A stretch of DNA of 64,000 bases from Chryseobacterium culicis (GTDB lineage: Bacteria > Bacteroidota > Bacteroidia > Flavobacteriales > Weeksellaceae). Below are positions 8,411-16,323 of this stretch, one piece after another. The stretch lies in the NCBI RefSeq assembly GCF_900108365.1, contig NZ_FNWQ01000002.1:62001-126000 (forward strand). Direction: 5' to 3'. Numbering within the stretch: the stretch's first letter is position 1; each line of letters starts with the position of its first letter. The notes below the pieces were generated by a model. The model had not been told where the DNA came from, did no database searches, and saw nothing but the letters and a program-made list of their open reading frames with translations. The translations under genes were made by a program, and so were the position numbers.

Positions 8411-9196
8411 TTATTTGATACGCTTTACGGAGAACAACGATATTGGCAACGGCAGATTATTGGTATTATCAGTGGCTTCAGTACCTCTCATGGTAAGGGT
8501 TCCAGATGCTCCCTGATTTCGTACTGCTGCAAATTGATAAGTTACACCGGGAACCAGGTGAGCCGCTCTTTCACTGGATAAATTAATCAAATCACCTGCC
8601 TGTAATGATGGTAAGGTCTGAAGAGAGTAGGTAACCCAGTTACTGGTTACAGCATCTACAATACCAAAACGAAGGTTTCCGGTGGATACTCCCGCTGTAC
8701 TTTGTACAGAAAAATTCATAGATATGATATAGATACCGTCAGTTTGAACTGTAAAGGTGTTGGTGGTGGCAAGACCTGTAAAAGTATTTTTATTATCAAT
8801 GATTTCCGACGTCAAGTATTGAAGGGCAAAAGGAATATTAAGTCCATTGGTAGCTGTAAATAAAGGGATATCTTTAGATAAAGAAACCGTAATTTCATCC
8901 GCTACTGAGGGTTGTCCGTTCAACACCAGTACGGTTCCGGTATCGGTAGGTAAATAATTTCCTGCCGGACTTGTATTCCAGGTAGGAGCTGCTCCCGGAC
9001 CATTAGAAGTAAGAACCTGACCTGCCGTACCTGCGGTGCCTGCTGTAGAAGCGTTTCCTCCAACGTTAAGTTCATTGACTACCTGTAAAGATCCGTTTAC
9101 GTGTAATGTTTTTTGCGGGGTGGAAGTTTGAATTCCGACCTGGGCGTACGTAAGTGTGTACCCCAATAATGCTAAGGGAAGAATTAATTTTTTCAT
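8411..9196 (-). CDS. Secreted protein with Bacteroidota tail-fibre-like N-terminus
   Basis: A 261-residue secreted protein of unknown function. A signal peptide (residues 1-18, ending TYA) is followed by QVGIQTSTPQKTLHVNGSLQV, the start typical of many flavobacterial surface proteins. Then comes a low-complexity Gly/Thr/Ala segment (repeated GTA triplets), a QVLTSNGPGAAPTWN motif seen in collar or stalk-like proteins, and a C-terminal beta-rich domain of about 140 residues resembling a C1q/TNF-like jelly roll (YIISMNFSVQS, LTMRGTEA). It has its own terminator. A similar start occurs in the protein at 21121-21930, so they may be distant relatives. Confidence 0.7.
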   Translation of the reverse strand: MKKLILPLALLGYTLTYAQVGIQTSTPQKTLHVNGSLQVVNELNVGGNASTAGTAGTAGQVLTSNGPGAAPTWNTSPAGNYLPTDTGTVLVLNGQPSVADEITVSLSKDIPLFTATNGLNIPFALQYLTSEIIDNKNTFTGLATTNTFTVQTDGIYIISMNFSVQSTAGVSTGNLRFGIVDAVTSNWVTYSLQTLPSLQAGDLINLSSERAAHLVPGVTYQFAAVRNQGASGTLTMRGTEATDNTNNLPLPISLFSVKRIK

Positions 9197-10017
9197 CAGT
9201 TTAGTGTCTTTTAAAATTATTCAAATTTCATATTATGACCGAGGGGCCATCTGTGTTATTCGATAATTAAATTTACAGATGCAATTTTAAGAACAAAAAA
9301 GATTAATTCTCAGATTTTACCTACATCAAAAATACAACTTTATTACAGCACTGTTTATTATTCATGCTGTTGTGAAATACATCACTTCTACAGCATACAT
9401 ACATCATTTATGATGTGGTCAATTTATATTTGTTTGTTTTTTAGCTGATTATAGTTGTGCGGGTAATTATATTTAATTTGTATCAATTGTTAAAGAATAA
9501 TGGTAAGCGTTCATGGAATTGCATGATTTTTGAGCCTAAGCGATATCGGTCTCCGGAACAATGCCGGAACATCATTTAGTATAGTAACTGTTATGGCAAA
9601 AATAAATAAAAACCTGTGCAATTTTTTAAGGGATACTTCTGGTGTTGCGTGGAGTGCGTGTCTCCAATGGTCGCTTATGGTTACGCAGTATTCTTTTTTG
9701 AGTAATTGTTTACTATTTGTACTAAAACAGAGAGAAAAAGAATATTTTGCTGAACCTCAACTTTTTGCAATTGATCTAATAAAATGAGTTTACGCAAAGA
9801 AAACTGAGGGATAACAAAGCGTTTTAATATAAAATAAAATTAATATTTATGGGATTTATCAAATATTCATTATTACAAGAAGACAAAAATTACTTTAACT
9901 TTGCCAAATGAATGATATACAGCTATTGCAGAATTACTGAAAATAATGGTATATTGTTGAAAATTAATATCAAATAGACCTATGATGTCTGAGAATTAAT
10001 TTAACTGATAAACAGAT
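9197..10017. other. Long intergenic region upstream of the two-component genes
   Basis: About 820 bp with no convincing gene. An open frame of 85 codons at 9530-9787 has no recognisable product. A TAACTTTG at 9896-9903 matches the Bacteroidota -7 box and could be the promoter of the kinase gene, giving a leader of roughly 110 nt; no good -33 TTG is at the right distance. The rest is very AT-rich. Confidence 0.5.
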
Positions 10018-11751
10018 ATGAAAAAGAAATTCTTAAATTTCAAATTGAGAAAAGTTGTTCATTATTCAATGATCCTTTGTATTTTGTTAATACAAGTAAT
10101 CATTGCCATATTTTTTTATAACGAATTTGTTAATGGAAAGAAGCTGAAATTTATTAAAGATCAGCTGGAAGAAAGCCGGGCATTGGGAGGGTTAACGGAT
10201 AATTCGCGGAAAGATTTTAGGGCCGCACAGGATTATTTGCAAAAATATATGGCTACTCAGAATAATGATGATCTGCAGCTTTATTTTCAGTCGCTGAGAA
10301 AACTTAAAATCAATTTTGATAAGATTGGAGAATATGAAAACACAAGCCCAAAACTGAAAAAAAGTCTGGACGCTTACCGCCAGGATGCCAACAAGCCCGT
10401 AAAACTTGAAACACTGATCGATTCTGTCTACAAGAATTCCCTCAATCCGCCTTCTAATATTGAAAATGAGCCATTTGAACCTGCAAAGTATAAAAATGAC
10501 TTTGAAGATTTCAAAATCCAGACCCGTACCTATGCAGATACCGTTAAGAAAAAAGGCTTCCTCGGACGTTTAAAAGATGCCGTAACAGGTAAAGTGGATG
10601 TTCAGAAGGAAAGTACGGTGATTACGATGACCAACAACAAAACCATAGATATTTCCCAGGTAAAATCCAAAATGGACAACACCATACGATCTATGGATCA
10701 GCATTATGTGGCGGAAGTAAAGAAAATGCAGCAGCTTGCCGCTCAAAATCAAAAGAAAAATTTACAGTTTTACAGTAATTTCAGTAAGTTGCTGGTATAC
10801 AGTAACAGCCTGATAGATGTTTACGAAAATGCAATAAACGACTTTAAAAAAGAACTTGAGAAGGAGTATAACGAACAGAGCTCTGCCAATAACCAAATCC
10901 GAACAAATCTGGTATTGGGGCTTATGATACTGATGTTTATTGTTTCCATTCTGATTATGTACTTTACAAGAATGGCGTTTATCTATGAACAAAAGCTGAA
11001 TGCCGCCAATAAAGAAATCAAAAAGAATCTTAACTTCAAAAACAGAATTCTGGGAATGCTGAGCCATGATTTAAGATCTCCGCTGAAGATTATCAATATA
11101 TTTATAGATAAGATCCACAGAACAACAAAGGATGAAACAATAAAAGATTATCTTAAATCCATAAAATTTACAAACAGTACTTTGCTGCTGCAGTCCAATC
11201 AGATTTTGGAATATACCAAGAATGAAAATGCTGAAAAGGAACTTATACAATCTAATTTTAACCTTAAAGAAGAAATCAGCTCTATTGTAAAAGTAATAAC
11301 TCCTTATCTGGAAACAAGAAACAACAGATTTTTGGTAACAGACAGAATTCCGGAGAATGTAGATGTATTTTCCGATAATATCAGAATCAACCAGATTTTC
11401 ATGAATATATTGGGAAATGCCAATAAGTTTACCGAAAACGGACAAATAGATCTTGTGATGAATACCGAACCGGCAGGGGAAAATAAAATCTGTCTGATTA
11501 CCTCAGTAGGAGATACGGGAGTAGGGATATCAGAATCTGATCTTGGTAAAATTTTTGACCCTTACTATCAGGGTATGGTGTCTGATGAGGTGGATAATCT
11601 GGGAGCCGGGCTGGGGCTTAATCTCGTAAAAGAAATTGTAGAACTTTTTGATGGTAATATATCAGTGGAAAGTAAATTGCATAAAGGAACTAAAGTGACA
11701 TTCAGAATTAATTTAAATATTAATAATAATGGAAATATCAAATCAAAATAA
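10018..11751 (+). CDS. Membrane-bound sensor histidine kinase
   Basis: A 577-residue hybrid-free kinase. Transmembrane helices at about residues 14-34 and 296-318 enclose a helical, largely charged periplasmic domain of about 260 residues with no recognised ligand fold. Then follow a short coiled coil, the dimerisation/phosphoacceptor box LSHDLRSP (His350), and a HATPase_c domain with N box (QIFMNILGNANKF), G1 (DTGVGIS), F box and G2 (GAGLGLNLVKEI). It should phosphorylate the response regulator whose start codon lies within its last 23 bases, which implies translational coupling. The signal sensed is unknown. Confidence 0.93.
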   Translation: MKKKFLNFKLRKVVHYSMILCILLIQVIIAIFFYNEFVNGKKLKFIKDQLEESRALGGLTDNSRKDFRAAQDYLQKYMATQNNDDLQLYFQSLRKLKINFDKIGEYENTSPKLKKSLDAYRQDANKPVKLETLIDSVYKNSLNPPSNIENEPFEPAKYKNDFEDFKIQTRTYADTVKKKGFLGRLKDAVTGKVDVQKESTVITMTNNKTIDISQVKSKMDNTIRSMDQHYVAEVKKMQQLAAQNQKKNLQFYSNFSKLLVYSNSLIDVYENAINDFKKELEKEYNEQSSANNQIRTNLVLGLMILMFIVSILIMYFTRMAFIYEQKLNAANKEIKKNLNFKNRILGMLSHDLRSPLKIINIFIDKIHRTTKDETIKDYLKSIKFTNSTLLLQSNQILEYTKNENAEKELIQSNFNLKEEISSIVKVITPYLETRNNRFLVTDRIPENVDVFSDNIRINQIFMNILGNANKFTENGQIDLVMNTEPAGENKICLITSVGDTGVGISESDLGKIFDPYYQGMVSDEVDNLGAGLGLNLVKEIVELFDGNISVESKLHKGTKVTFRINLNINNNGNIKSK

Positions 11752-12382
11752 AGAAATTATATTTCTGCTGGCAGACGATCACAGCATTGTACGTCAGGGT
11801 ATGGAAATTGTGATCAGCGATATTGTGCCTGAGGCTATAGTTTACCAGACATCAGCCTTAAATCAGGTATTGGAGCTGATAGAATCAAAACAGGTAGAAA
11901 TGGTAATTATTGATGCCCATTTCCCGGATGGAAACAGTCTTCATATTCTGCCTCAGATGAGAAGTATCAATCCCGATATTAAGATTTTAGTCTTCACAGG
12001 GTTAGAAGAGGATCTGCATGGCCTTAAATTTGTGAAGGCAGGTGCTAATGGCTACCTGAGTAAACTGAGCGAAGAGGAAGAGGTAAAGAGTGCTATAACA
12101 ACTTTTATAGAGAAGGGAGAATATTTTTCTGAACATCTGAGAAACCTGATGGTACAGTTGGTTCATAATCCTAACCTGATAAGTCCTCTTATGAGTTTAA
12201 CCAAGAGAGAAATGGAAATAGCAGAGCTATATGCCGATGGGTACGGAAATCTTGAAATCTCTAATGAGCTGAATATCAAACAGAATACAGTAAGCACCAT
12301 CAAAAAAAATATCTTTGAAAAACTGAAGATAGAAAACATGGTAGAGCTTATAGAACTTGTCAAAACACACCATAAACTATAG
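11729..12382 (+). CDS. LuxR/NarL-family response regulator
   Basis: A 217-residue regulator with a receiver domain (acidic pair D16/D17, phospho-acceptor D62 in IIDAHFPDG, switch Thr in VFTG, Lys in YLSKLS) and a C-terminal LuxR HTH (about residues 153-210: SLTKREMEIAELYADG, then EISNELNIKQNTVSTIKKNIFEKL). It is the partner of the overlapping kinase gene. The ATG sits inside the kinase's 3' end, 23 nt before its stop. No target operator was identified. Confidence 0.94.
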   Translation: MEISNQNKEIIFLLADDHSIVRQGMEIVISDIVPEAIVYQTSALNQVLELIESKQVEMVIIDAHFPDGNSLHILPQMRSINPDIKILVFTGLEEDLHGLKFVKAGANGYLSKLSEEEEVKSAITTFIEKGEYFSEHLRNLMVQLVHNPNLISPLMSLTKREMEIAELYADGYGNLEISNELNIKQNTVSTIKKNIFEKLKIENMVELIELVKTHHKL

Positions 12383-12526
12383 AGAAATCTTAACAGGATT
12401 GTACACTTCTTATCATCAAAATATCGTTTATAGATAAATGTCGATACGGCAATCGAGATGTATCGATAGGTTTTATAGAAGATTTTATTCCGTAATGTTG
12501 TTCCTTTGTACTGTGAAATTTAAGTA

Positions 12527-12643
12527 ATGAAAAAGCCAATGAGAAATAATGGTTTTGATTTTAAAAGTTTCACGAAAAACACAAAGGATTATAGCTGTCC
12601 GCAGATAGTTATAAGAATGCAAATGATGGAAAAAAGCAATTGA
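12527..12643 (+). CDS. Possible 38-residue small protein
   Basis: ATG at 12527, stop TGA at 12641-12643. The peptide is basic with one Cys-Pro (SCPQIVIRMQMM near its end) and starts MKKPMRNNG. No leader-peptide hallmark such as a double-glycine site is seen and no ribosome-binding site stands out. Its only support is its place between the response regulator and a terminator. It could equally be chance coding in a 3' untranslated region. Confidence 0.22.
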   Translation: MKKPMRNNGFDFKSFTKNTKDYSCPQIVIRMQMMEKSN

Positions 12644-12756
12644 TGAAAAATTAGAAGTGTATGAATAACCCTGTAAACAAGACTTCTTAAAAACCAAATG
12701 AAAAAAACACAAACACATATAGTGAGGTTCAGTTGATAGGTTACGAGTACAACAAA

Positions 12757-12777
12757 AAGGAGGCAGTCTGCCTCCTT
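12757..12777 (+). terminator. Rho-independent terminator
   Basis: Nine-bp GC-rich stem (AAGGAGGCA / TGCCTCCTT) with a 3-nt loop, preceded by A-run and followed by CTTTGTTTTTT. It is about 375 bp after the response regulator stop. Confidence 0.85.
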
Positions 12778-12842
12778 CTTTGTTTTTTATCATTTGATAA
12801 ACAGATACCGTGATCTATATCTTAGATTTGCAACAAAAAAAT

Positions 12843-13241
12843 ATGTCAGGAGAAAAAGATTTAAGCATTTTGCTTCAGAATATGGAACCGGTACTGAATG
12901 CCGGTGAATATGTTTTTTGCACCGTTGAAAAACTAAATGAGGTTCCGGATATAGAAAACATCCTTTTTTTCTTTCGAGAAGCTGAAGCCGTTACCATTGT
13001 TTTAGAAAAAAGTATGGCAGATAGCTGGTCTTTAGAGTACAGCTATATTTCATCTTGGATCACTTTGAATATTCACTCATCTCTCGAAGCCGTAGGACTT
13101 ACTGCTGCTTTCGCCAATGTGCTTAAAAAAGAAAACATCAGCTGTAATGTAGTGGCGGCTTACTTTCACGATCATATTTTTATAGCGAAAAAAGATGCTG
13201 AAAAGGCAATGGAAGCTCTTTATACTTTAAAAAGTAATTAA
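12843..13241 (+). CDS. ACT-domain protein (ACT_3 / former DUF2241 type)
   Basis: A 132-residue cytosolic protein. The start chosen is ATG 12843 (MSGEKDLSILL), which matches where this family begins; an in-frame GTG at 12810 would add 11 unrelated residues. It contains EPVLNAGEYVFCTV, then SYISSWITLNIHSSLEAVGLTAAF and SCNVVAAYFHDHIFI, the hallmark segments of stand-alone ACT_3/ACT_7 proteins. ACT domains usually bind amino acids to control enzymes, but the role of this stand-alone form is not established. No operon partner is evident. Confidence 0.8.
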   Translation: MSGEKDLSILLQNMEPVLNAGEYVFCTVEKLNEVPDIENILFFFREAEAVTIVLEKSMADSWSLEYSYISSWITLNIHSSLEAVGLTAAFANVLKKENISCNVVAAYFHDHIFIAKKDAEKAMEALYTLKSN

Positions 13242-13323
13242 TGTAAGCTAATACCTTAAGTTTAATTTTTAACTTTATGGTTACACTTAACCTACGCCTT
13301 TTTTAATTTTAAGTCATTCCATT

Positions 13324-13788
13324 ATGAAGAATTTTTTTATTCTTTTTTTTGCCGTAGCTTTTCAGTTGTGCCTGGGGCAGTCGCTGATAGAACAAATAAA
13401 GTTTGATCATCTCGGTAATGATGACAGGACGAAAATTGAAAAAATCAACGAGTTATTATCCCAAAGTATAAAGCTGAGAGAAGAGAACTGCAACGAATAT
13501 GCGATGAAATATTATGGCTGTATCTTGGAATACAGAATGATATATCTATATAATAACGAACCAATCGCTATGGATGAAGCCAAATTCAACCGAATTACTG
13601 CGATGAACTCGGATGGCACTGAAAAAACAAATAATTATATGACCAATACCAGAACTTATATTCTTAACTGGAATGATAAGAAATTTGTATCAAAGAGTGC
13701 CATTATCAGTGAAAATGGAATTTCTGTGACAGACAATTTCTATCTGGATAAGGCTGAGATCGAGAGAATGATGAAGAAAACGAAGTAG
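13324..13788 (+). CDS. Secreted hypothetical protein
   Basis: Not recognised. It is 154 residues with a clear signal peptide (residues 1-18, ending CLG, then QSL). The mature part is charged, with an N-terminal helix (IEQIKFDHLGNDDRTKIEKINELL), two cysteines (C59 and C69, in ENCNEYAMKYYGCILEYR) that could form a disulfide, and a beta-rich C-terminal half. It is probably periplasmic. It stands alone between the ACT gene (82 bp before) and a hydrolase gene (178 bp after). Confidence 0.6.
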   Translation: MKNFFILFFAVAFQLCLGQSLIEQIKFDHLGNDDRTKIEKINELLSQSIKLREENCNEYAMKYYGCILEYRMIYLYNNEPIAMDEAKFNRITAMNSDGTEKTNNYMTNTRTYILNWNDKKFVSKSAIISENGISVTDNFYLDKAEIERMMKKTK

Positions 13789-13966
13789 TGATGAAATAAG
13801 ATACCCAAGCTGTCCTGAAATTTTTAAGGCAGGTTATCATCTCTTTTTCTTCGGTTTTTGAATTGTCTGGTTAAACCGCCGAAATGTCCTGTTCCACTTG
13901 TTTTTGAGTGTTTCGCCTGTTTTTGTATTTTATGTTTGCACCATAATCTTACAAAAATAAACGACA

Positions 13967-14914
13967 ATGAAAACAATCAGAAAAATCTCAGCCGTTAGCT
14001 TACTATGCCTAACTCTTTTCACCGTAGTCACCATGTCCTGTACGGAAGAAAATGAGCCTCCCACGATGCAGGAGACACAAAACACAAATCATCAAAATGC
14101 CAAAACCCAATTCATAAACGTTAAAGGAGATGCTGTTGCCTATCGCATTTTAGGAAACCAGGACGGAATTCCCCTGGTTCTTCTTCCCGGGCTCGGAGGA
14201 TCAATGGATGATTGGGATCCTGCTGTAACAGACGGATTGGCAAAAAAGTATAAAGTGATTATCTTCGACAATAAAGGAGTTTCTTCTTCCAAAGGAACAA
14301 CCCCAAACACCATTCAGACGATGGCAGATGATGCCGCTGATTTTATCAAAGCAATGAATCTGAATAAAGTGAATATCATGGGATTTTCTATGGGTGGTTT
14401 TATCGCACAGAGAATAGTACTTACCCATCCTTCACTGATTAATAAGGTTATCTTGACAGGTACCGGCCCGAAGGGAGCTATCGGATTAGCTAATCTGCCT
14501 GATATTATTGCCGGAACAGCAGGATTGAGTCCGGAGGCTTCCTTTTTGAAATTCGGATTTACAGAATCTGCCCCAAGTACTGCAGAAGGAAAGGCATCTT
14601 ATGCCAGAATTCAGCTTCGTACGGCAGAAAGAGATCTTCCTTTGAGTGATGCGGCTTCCAATTCGCAATTTACTGCTGTTCTGAGCTGGGCCCAGCCCAA
14701 TGCTGATGCGCTTACGGAAATTAAACAAATTAAAAATCCGGTATTGATTGTTCATGGAGAGAATGACCTTCCTGTGTCTGTTCAGAATGCCAAGAATATG
14801 GCACAGCATTTAGACCATGCAGAACTGGTGATTTTCCCGGATTCAGGGCATGCTTCCTTTTATCAGTACCATGATGTTTTTGTAGCAAAAGCCATTGAAT
14901 TCCTTGGTAAATAA
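13967..14914 (+). CDS. Alpha/beta-hydrolase lipoprotein
   Basis: A 315-residue alpha/beta hydrolase. The lipoprotein signal ends at C25 (VTMSC) and is followed by an acidic Thr/Asn linker. The oxyanion region LLPGLGGSMDDW, nucleophile elbow GFSMGG (Ser141), acid PVLIVHGENDLPV and His (DSGHASF) complete the catalytic set. It resembles esterase/haloperoxidase-like hydrolases; the substrate is unknown. The lipid anchor puts it in the periplasm or on the outer membrane. It has its own hairpin terminator 30 bp downstream. Confidence 0.88.
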   Translation: MKTIRKISAVSLLCLTLFTVVTMSCTEENEPPTMQETQNTNHQNAKTQFINVKGDAVAYRILGNQDGIPLVLLPGLGGSMDDWDPAVTDGLAKKYKVIIFDNKGVSSSKGTTPNTIQTMADDAADFIKAMNLNKVNIMGFSMGGFIAQRIVLTHPSLINKVILTGTGPKGAIGLANLPDIIAGTAGLSPEASFLKFGFTESAPSTAEGKASYARIQLRTAERDLPLSDAASNSQFTAVLSWAQPNADALTEIKQIKNPVLIVHGENDLPVSVQNAKNMAQHLDHAELVIFPDSGHASFYQYHDVFVAKAIEFLGK

Positions 14915-14945
14915 TTTGAAAGTTATATCAACCCTGTTCATACAG

Positions 14946-14972
14946 AAACCCGCTGAAAACTGCAGCGGGTTT
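14946..14972 (+). terminator. Terminator after the alpha/beta hydrolase
   Basis: Ten-bp stem (AAACCCGCTG / CAGCGGGTTT) with a 7-nt loop and a T-run. Confidence 0.88.
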
Positions 14973-14994
14973 TTGTGCTGATGAATGAGGATGC

Positions 14995-15390
14995 CTAACT
15001 GAATTTCTGTACAGCTTCTGCACTCACAGGCGTAAAAAAGTTAATCATATGACCATCCGGATCAGAAAACAAAAGTGATCTGTTTCCCCATGGCATTGTT
15101 GTAGGTTCCTGGATGATATGAACTCCGGTATTTTTAATTCTCTCATATTCTGTGTCTACATCTTTAACCATGAATTCGATAATTGTGGATTTTGTTCCTG
15201 TAAAGTCTGTAAGACCTTCTGAAAATAGCTGCATCGTTCTTACACTTCCTATGGCAATGGTAATAGAATCTGTGGAGAGTTCTGCAAAATCTTCGGTGTA
15301 CCATTGGGTATTTAATCCAATAGCTTGTTCGTAAAACGCTACTGCCGCTTTGATGTCTTTGCTGATAATTCTTAATGAGGTAAATTTCAT
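14995..15390 (-). CDS. VOC-superfamily (glyoxalase/dioxygenase-fold) protein
   Basis: A 131-residue single-domain vicinal-oxygen-chelate protein with two beta-alpha-beta-beta-beta units: FTSLRIISKDIKAAVAFYEQAIGL at the start and the closing SLLFSDPDGHMINFF. Candidate metal ligands are Glu near residue 72 (STIIEFMV) and the C-terminal Asp/His region. Small VOC proteins range from lyases to bleomycin-binding resistance proteins, and the role here cannot be set. A promoter TTG-N17-TACTTTTG (complement of 15417-15444) lies just upstream. The gene is convergent with the hydrolase. Confidence 0.82.
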   Translation of the reverse strand: MKFTSLRIISKDIKAAVAFYEQAIGLNTQWYTEDFAELSTDSITIAIGSVRTMQLFSEGLTDFTGTKSTIIEFMVKDVDTEYERIKNTGVHIIQEPTTMPWGNRSLLFSDPDGHMINFFTPVSAEAVQKFS

Positions 15391-15501
15391 GCTGTTTTAT
15401 TTGAATGATAATACAGCAAAAGTAGGGCAGTGTTATGACAACAAGCTGTCAGCAGGGACGATAATGTTTAAATAAAAAATCCGGCATAAACCGGGATTTT
15501 T

Positions 15502-16320
15502 TTATGGAGTGGTTGTCTGTTGAATAACAAAAGTTTCCGTATCAGTTGTATGGGCTGAGAAATATCCTAACGCTCCGTTGCTGATATTGCTGGGCGGATT
15601 GGCCGGCGTGGCGGTTCCCCCATTGCCTCCCGAAATCTGGATCAGTGAGCTGTAATACGTAAATACATTGTTATCTATACACTGCATTTCCACATGAATT
15701 TTATCTCCCGCTACCACTTCATGATCTCTTCCTTTATTATCATCATTAGGAAGTATAAGAGGCTGTTGGTTGGCCAAACCGTTATTTACATTGTCTGAAA
15801 AGGTATTCATGTATTTTTTGGTCAGATCATTGATCGTAAAGGTAAATAGATACCGGTTTCCCAATGGCATCGGATCAGTAAAAATCGGTAAAAGGGTATA
15901 GGTGGTTTTATCGCCAAATTTAAATGAGCTTTGCTCCAATCCGTCAAAATACACCACATCAGGCATTTTGCTCTGCGCGGTATACTGTTTTCCTTCAGCC
16001 TGTACTTTTAAGGTATAGGTTCTGCCGGGTTCTCCGGTAAACGTTGTCGTTTGATATATTCCGTTTCCTGCATATTGAAGGGTTTCGGTTTGCCCCGTAT
16101 CATCACTCAGAATTACCTGAGCTCCCGTTACAGCCGGATACTGATTCGGTTCTGAAAATCCTACAGATTTTGTAATTTTTACCATATAAGGTCCTGGTTT
16201 ATTGGTGACATTTCCTTCGATGACAATATTGCCGCTTTGATCATTCAGGTCAAGGTCGATTTCTTTTTCACAAGAAGTTAAGGCAAAGAGCGATAATATG
16301 ATATAAAACGTATTTTTCAT
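15502..16320 (-). CDS. DUF4249 lipoprotein, partner of the TonB-dependent receptor
   Basis: A 272-residue DUF4249 protein. The lipoprotein signal ends at C17 (FALTSC, then EKEIDLDL), the standard DUF4249 start. It has an Ig-like N-terminal part (NIVIEGNVTNKPGPYMVKITKSVGF, then GAQVILSDDTGQTETL) and a longer beta-rich C-terminal part. In Bacteroidota these lipoproteins are encoded directly after a TonB receptor and are thought to act as its surface partner, loosely like SusD with SusC. Here the gap is only 3 bp, so they are co-transcribed and probably co-translated. Ligand unknown. Confidence 0.88.
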   Translation of the reverse strand: MKNTFYIILSLFALTSCEKEIDLDLNDQSGNIVIEGNVTNKPGPYMVKITKSVGFSEPNQYPAVTGAQVILSDDTGQTETLQYAGNGIYQTTTFTGEPGRTYTLKVQAEGKQYTAQSKMPDVVYFDGLEQSSFKFGDKTTYTLLPIFTDPMPLGNRYLFTFTINDLTKKYMNTFSDNVNNGLANQQPLILPNDDNKGRDHEVVAGDKIHVEMQCIDNNVFTYYSSLIQISGGNGGTATPANPPSNISNGALGYFSAHTTDTETFVIQQTTTP

Positions 16321-16323
16321 GAT

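Larger units (their letters stand above)
12383..12842. other. Intergenic region with a small ORF candidate and a terminator
   Basis: About 460 bp between the response regulator and the ACT protein. It holds a 38-codon ORF at 12527-12643 and a strong terminator at 12757-12777, so some transcript ends here well after the regulator's stop. Nothing else is supported. Confidence 0.5.

Noticed and set aside
9530..9787. Open frame of 85 codons before the histidine kinase
   Set aside because: No recognised start context, composition unlike a protein, and it lies in an AT-rich regulatory gap.
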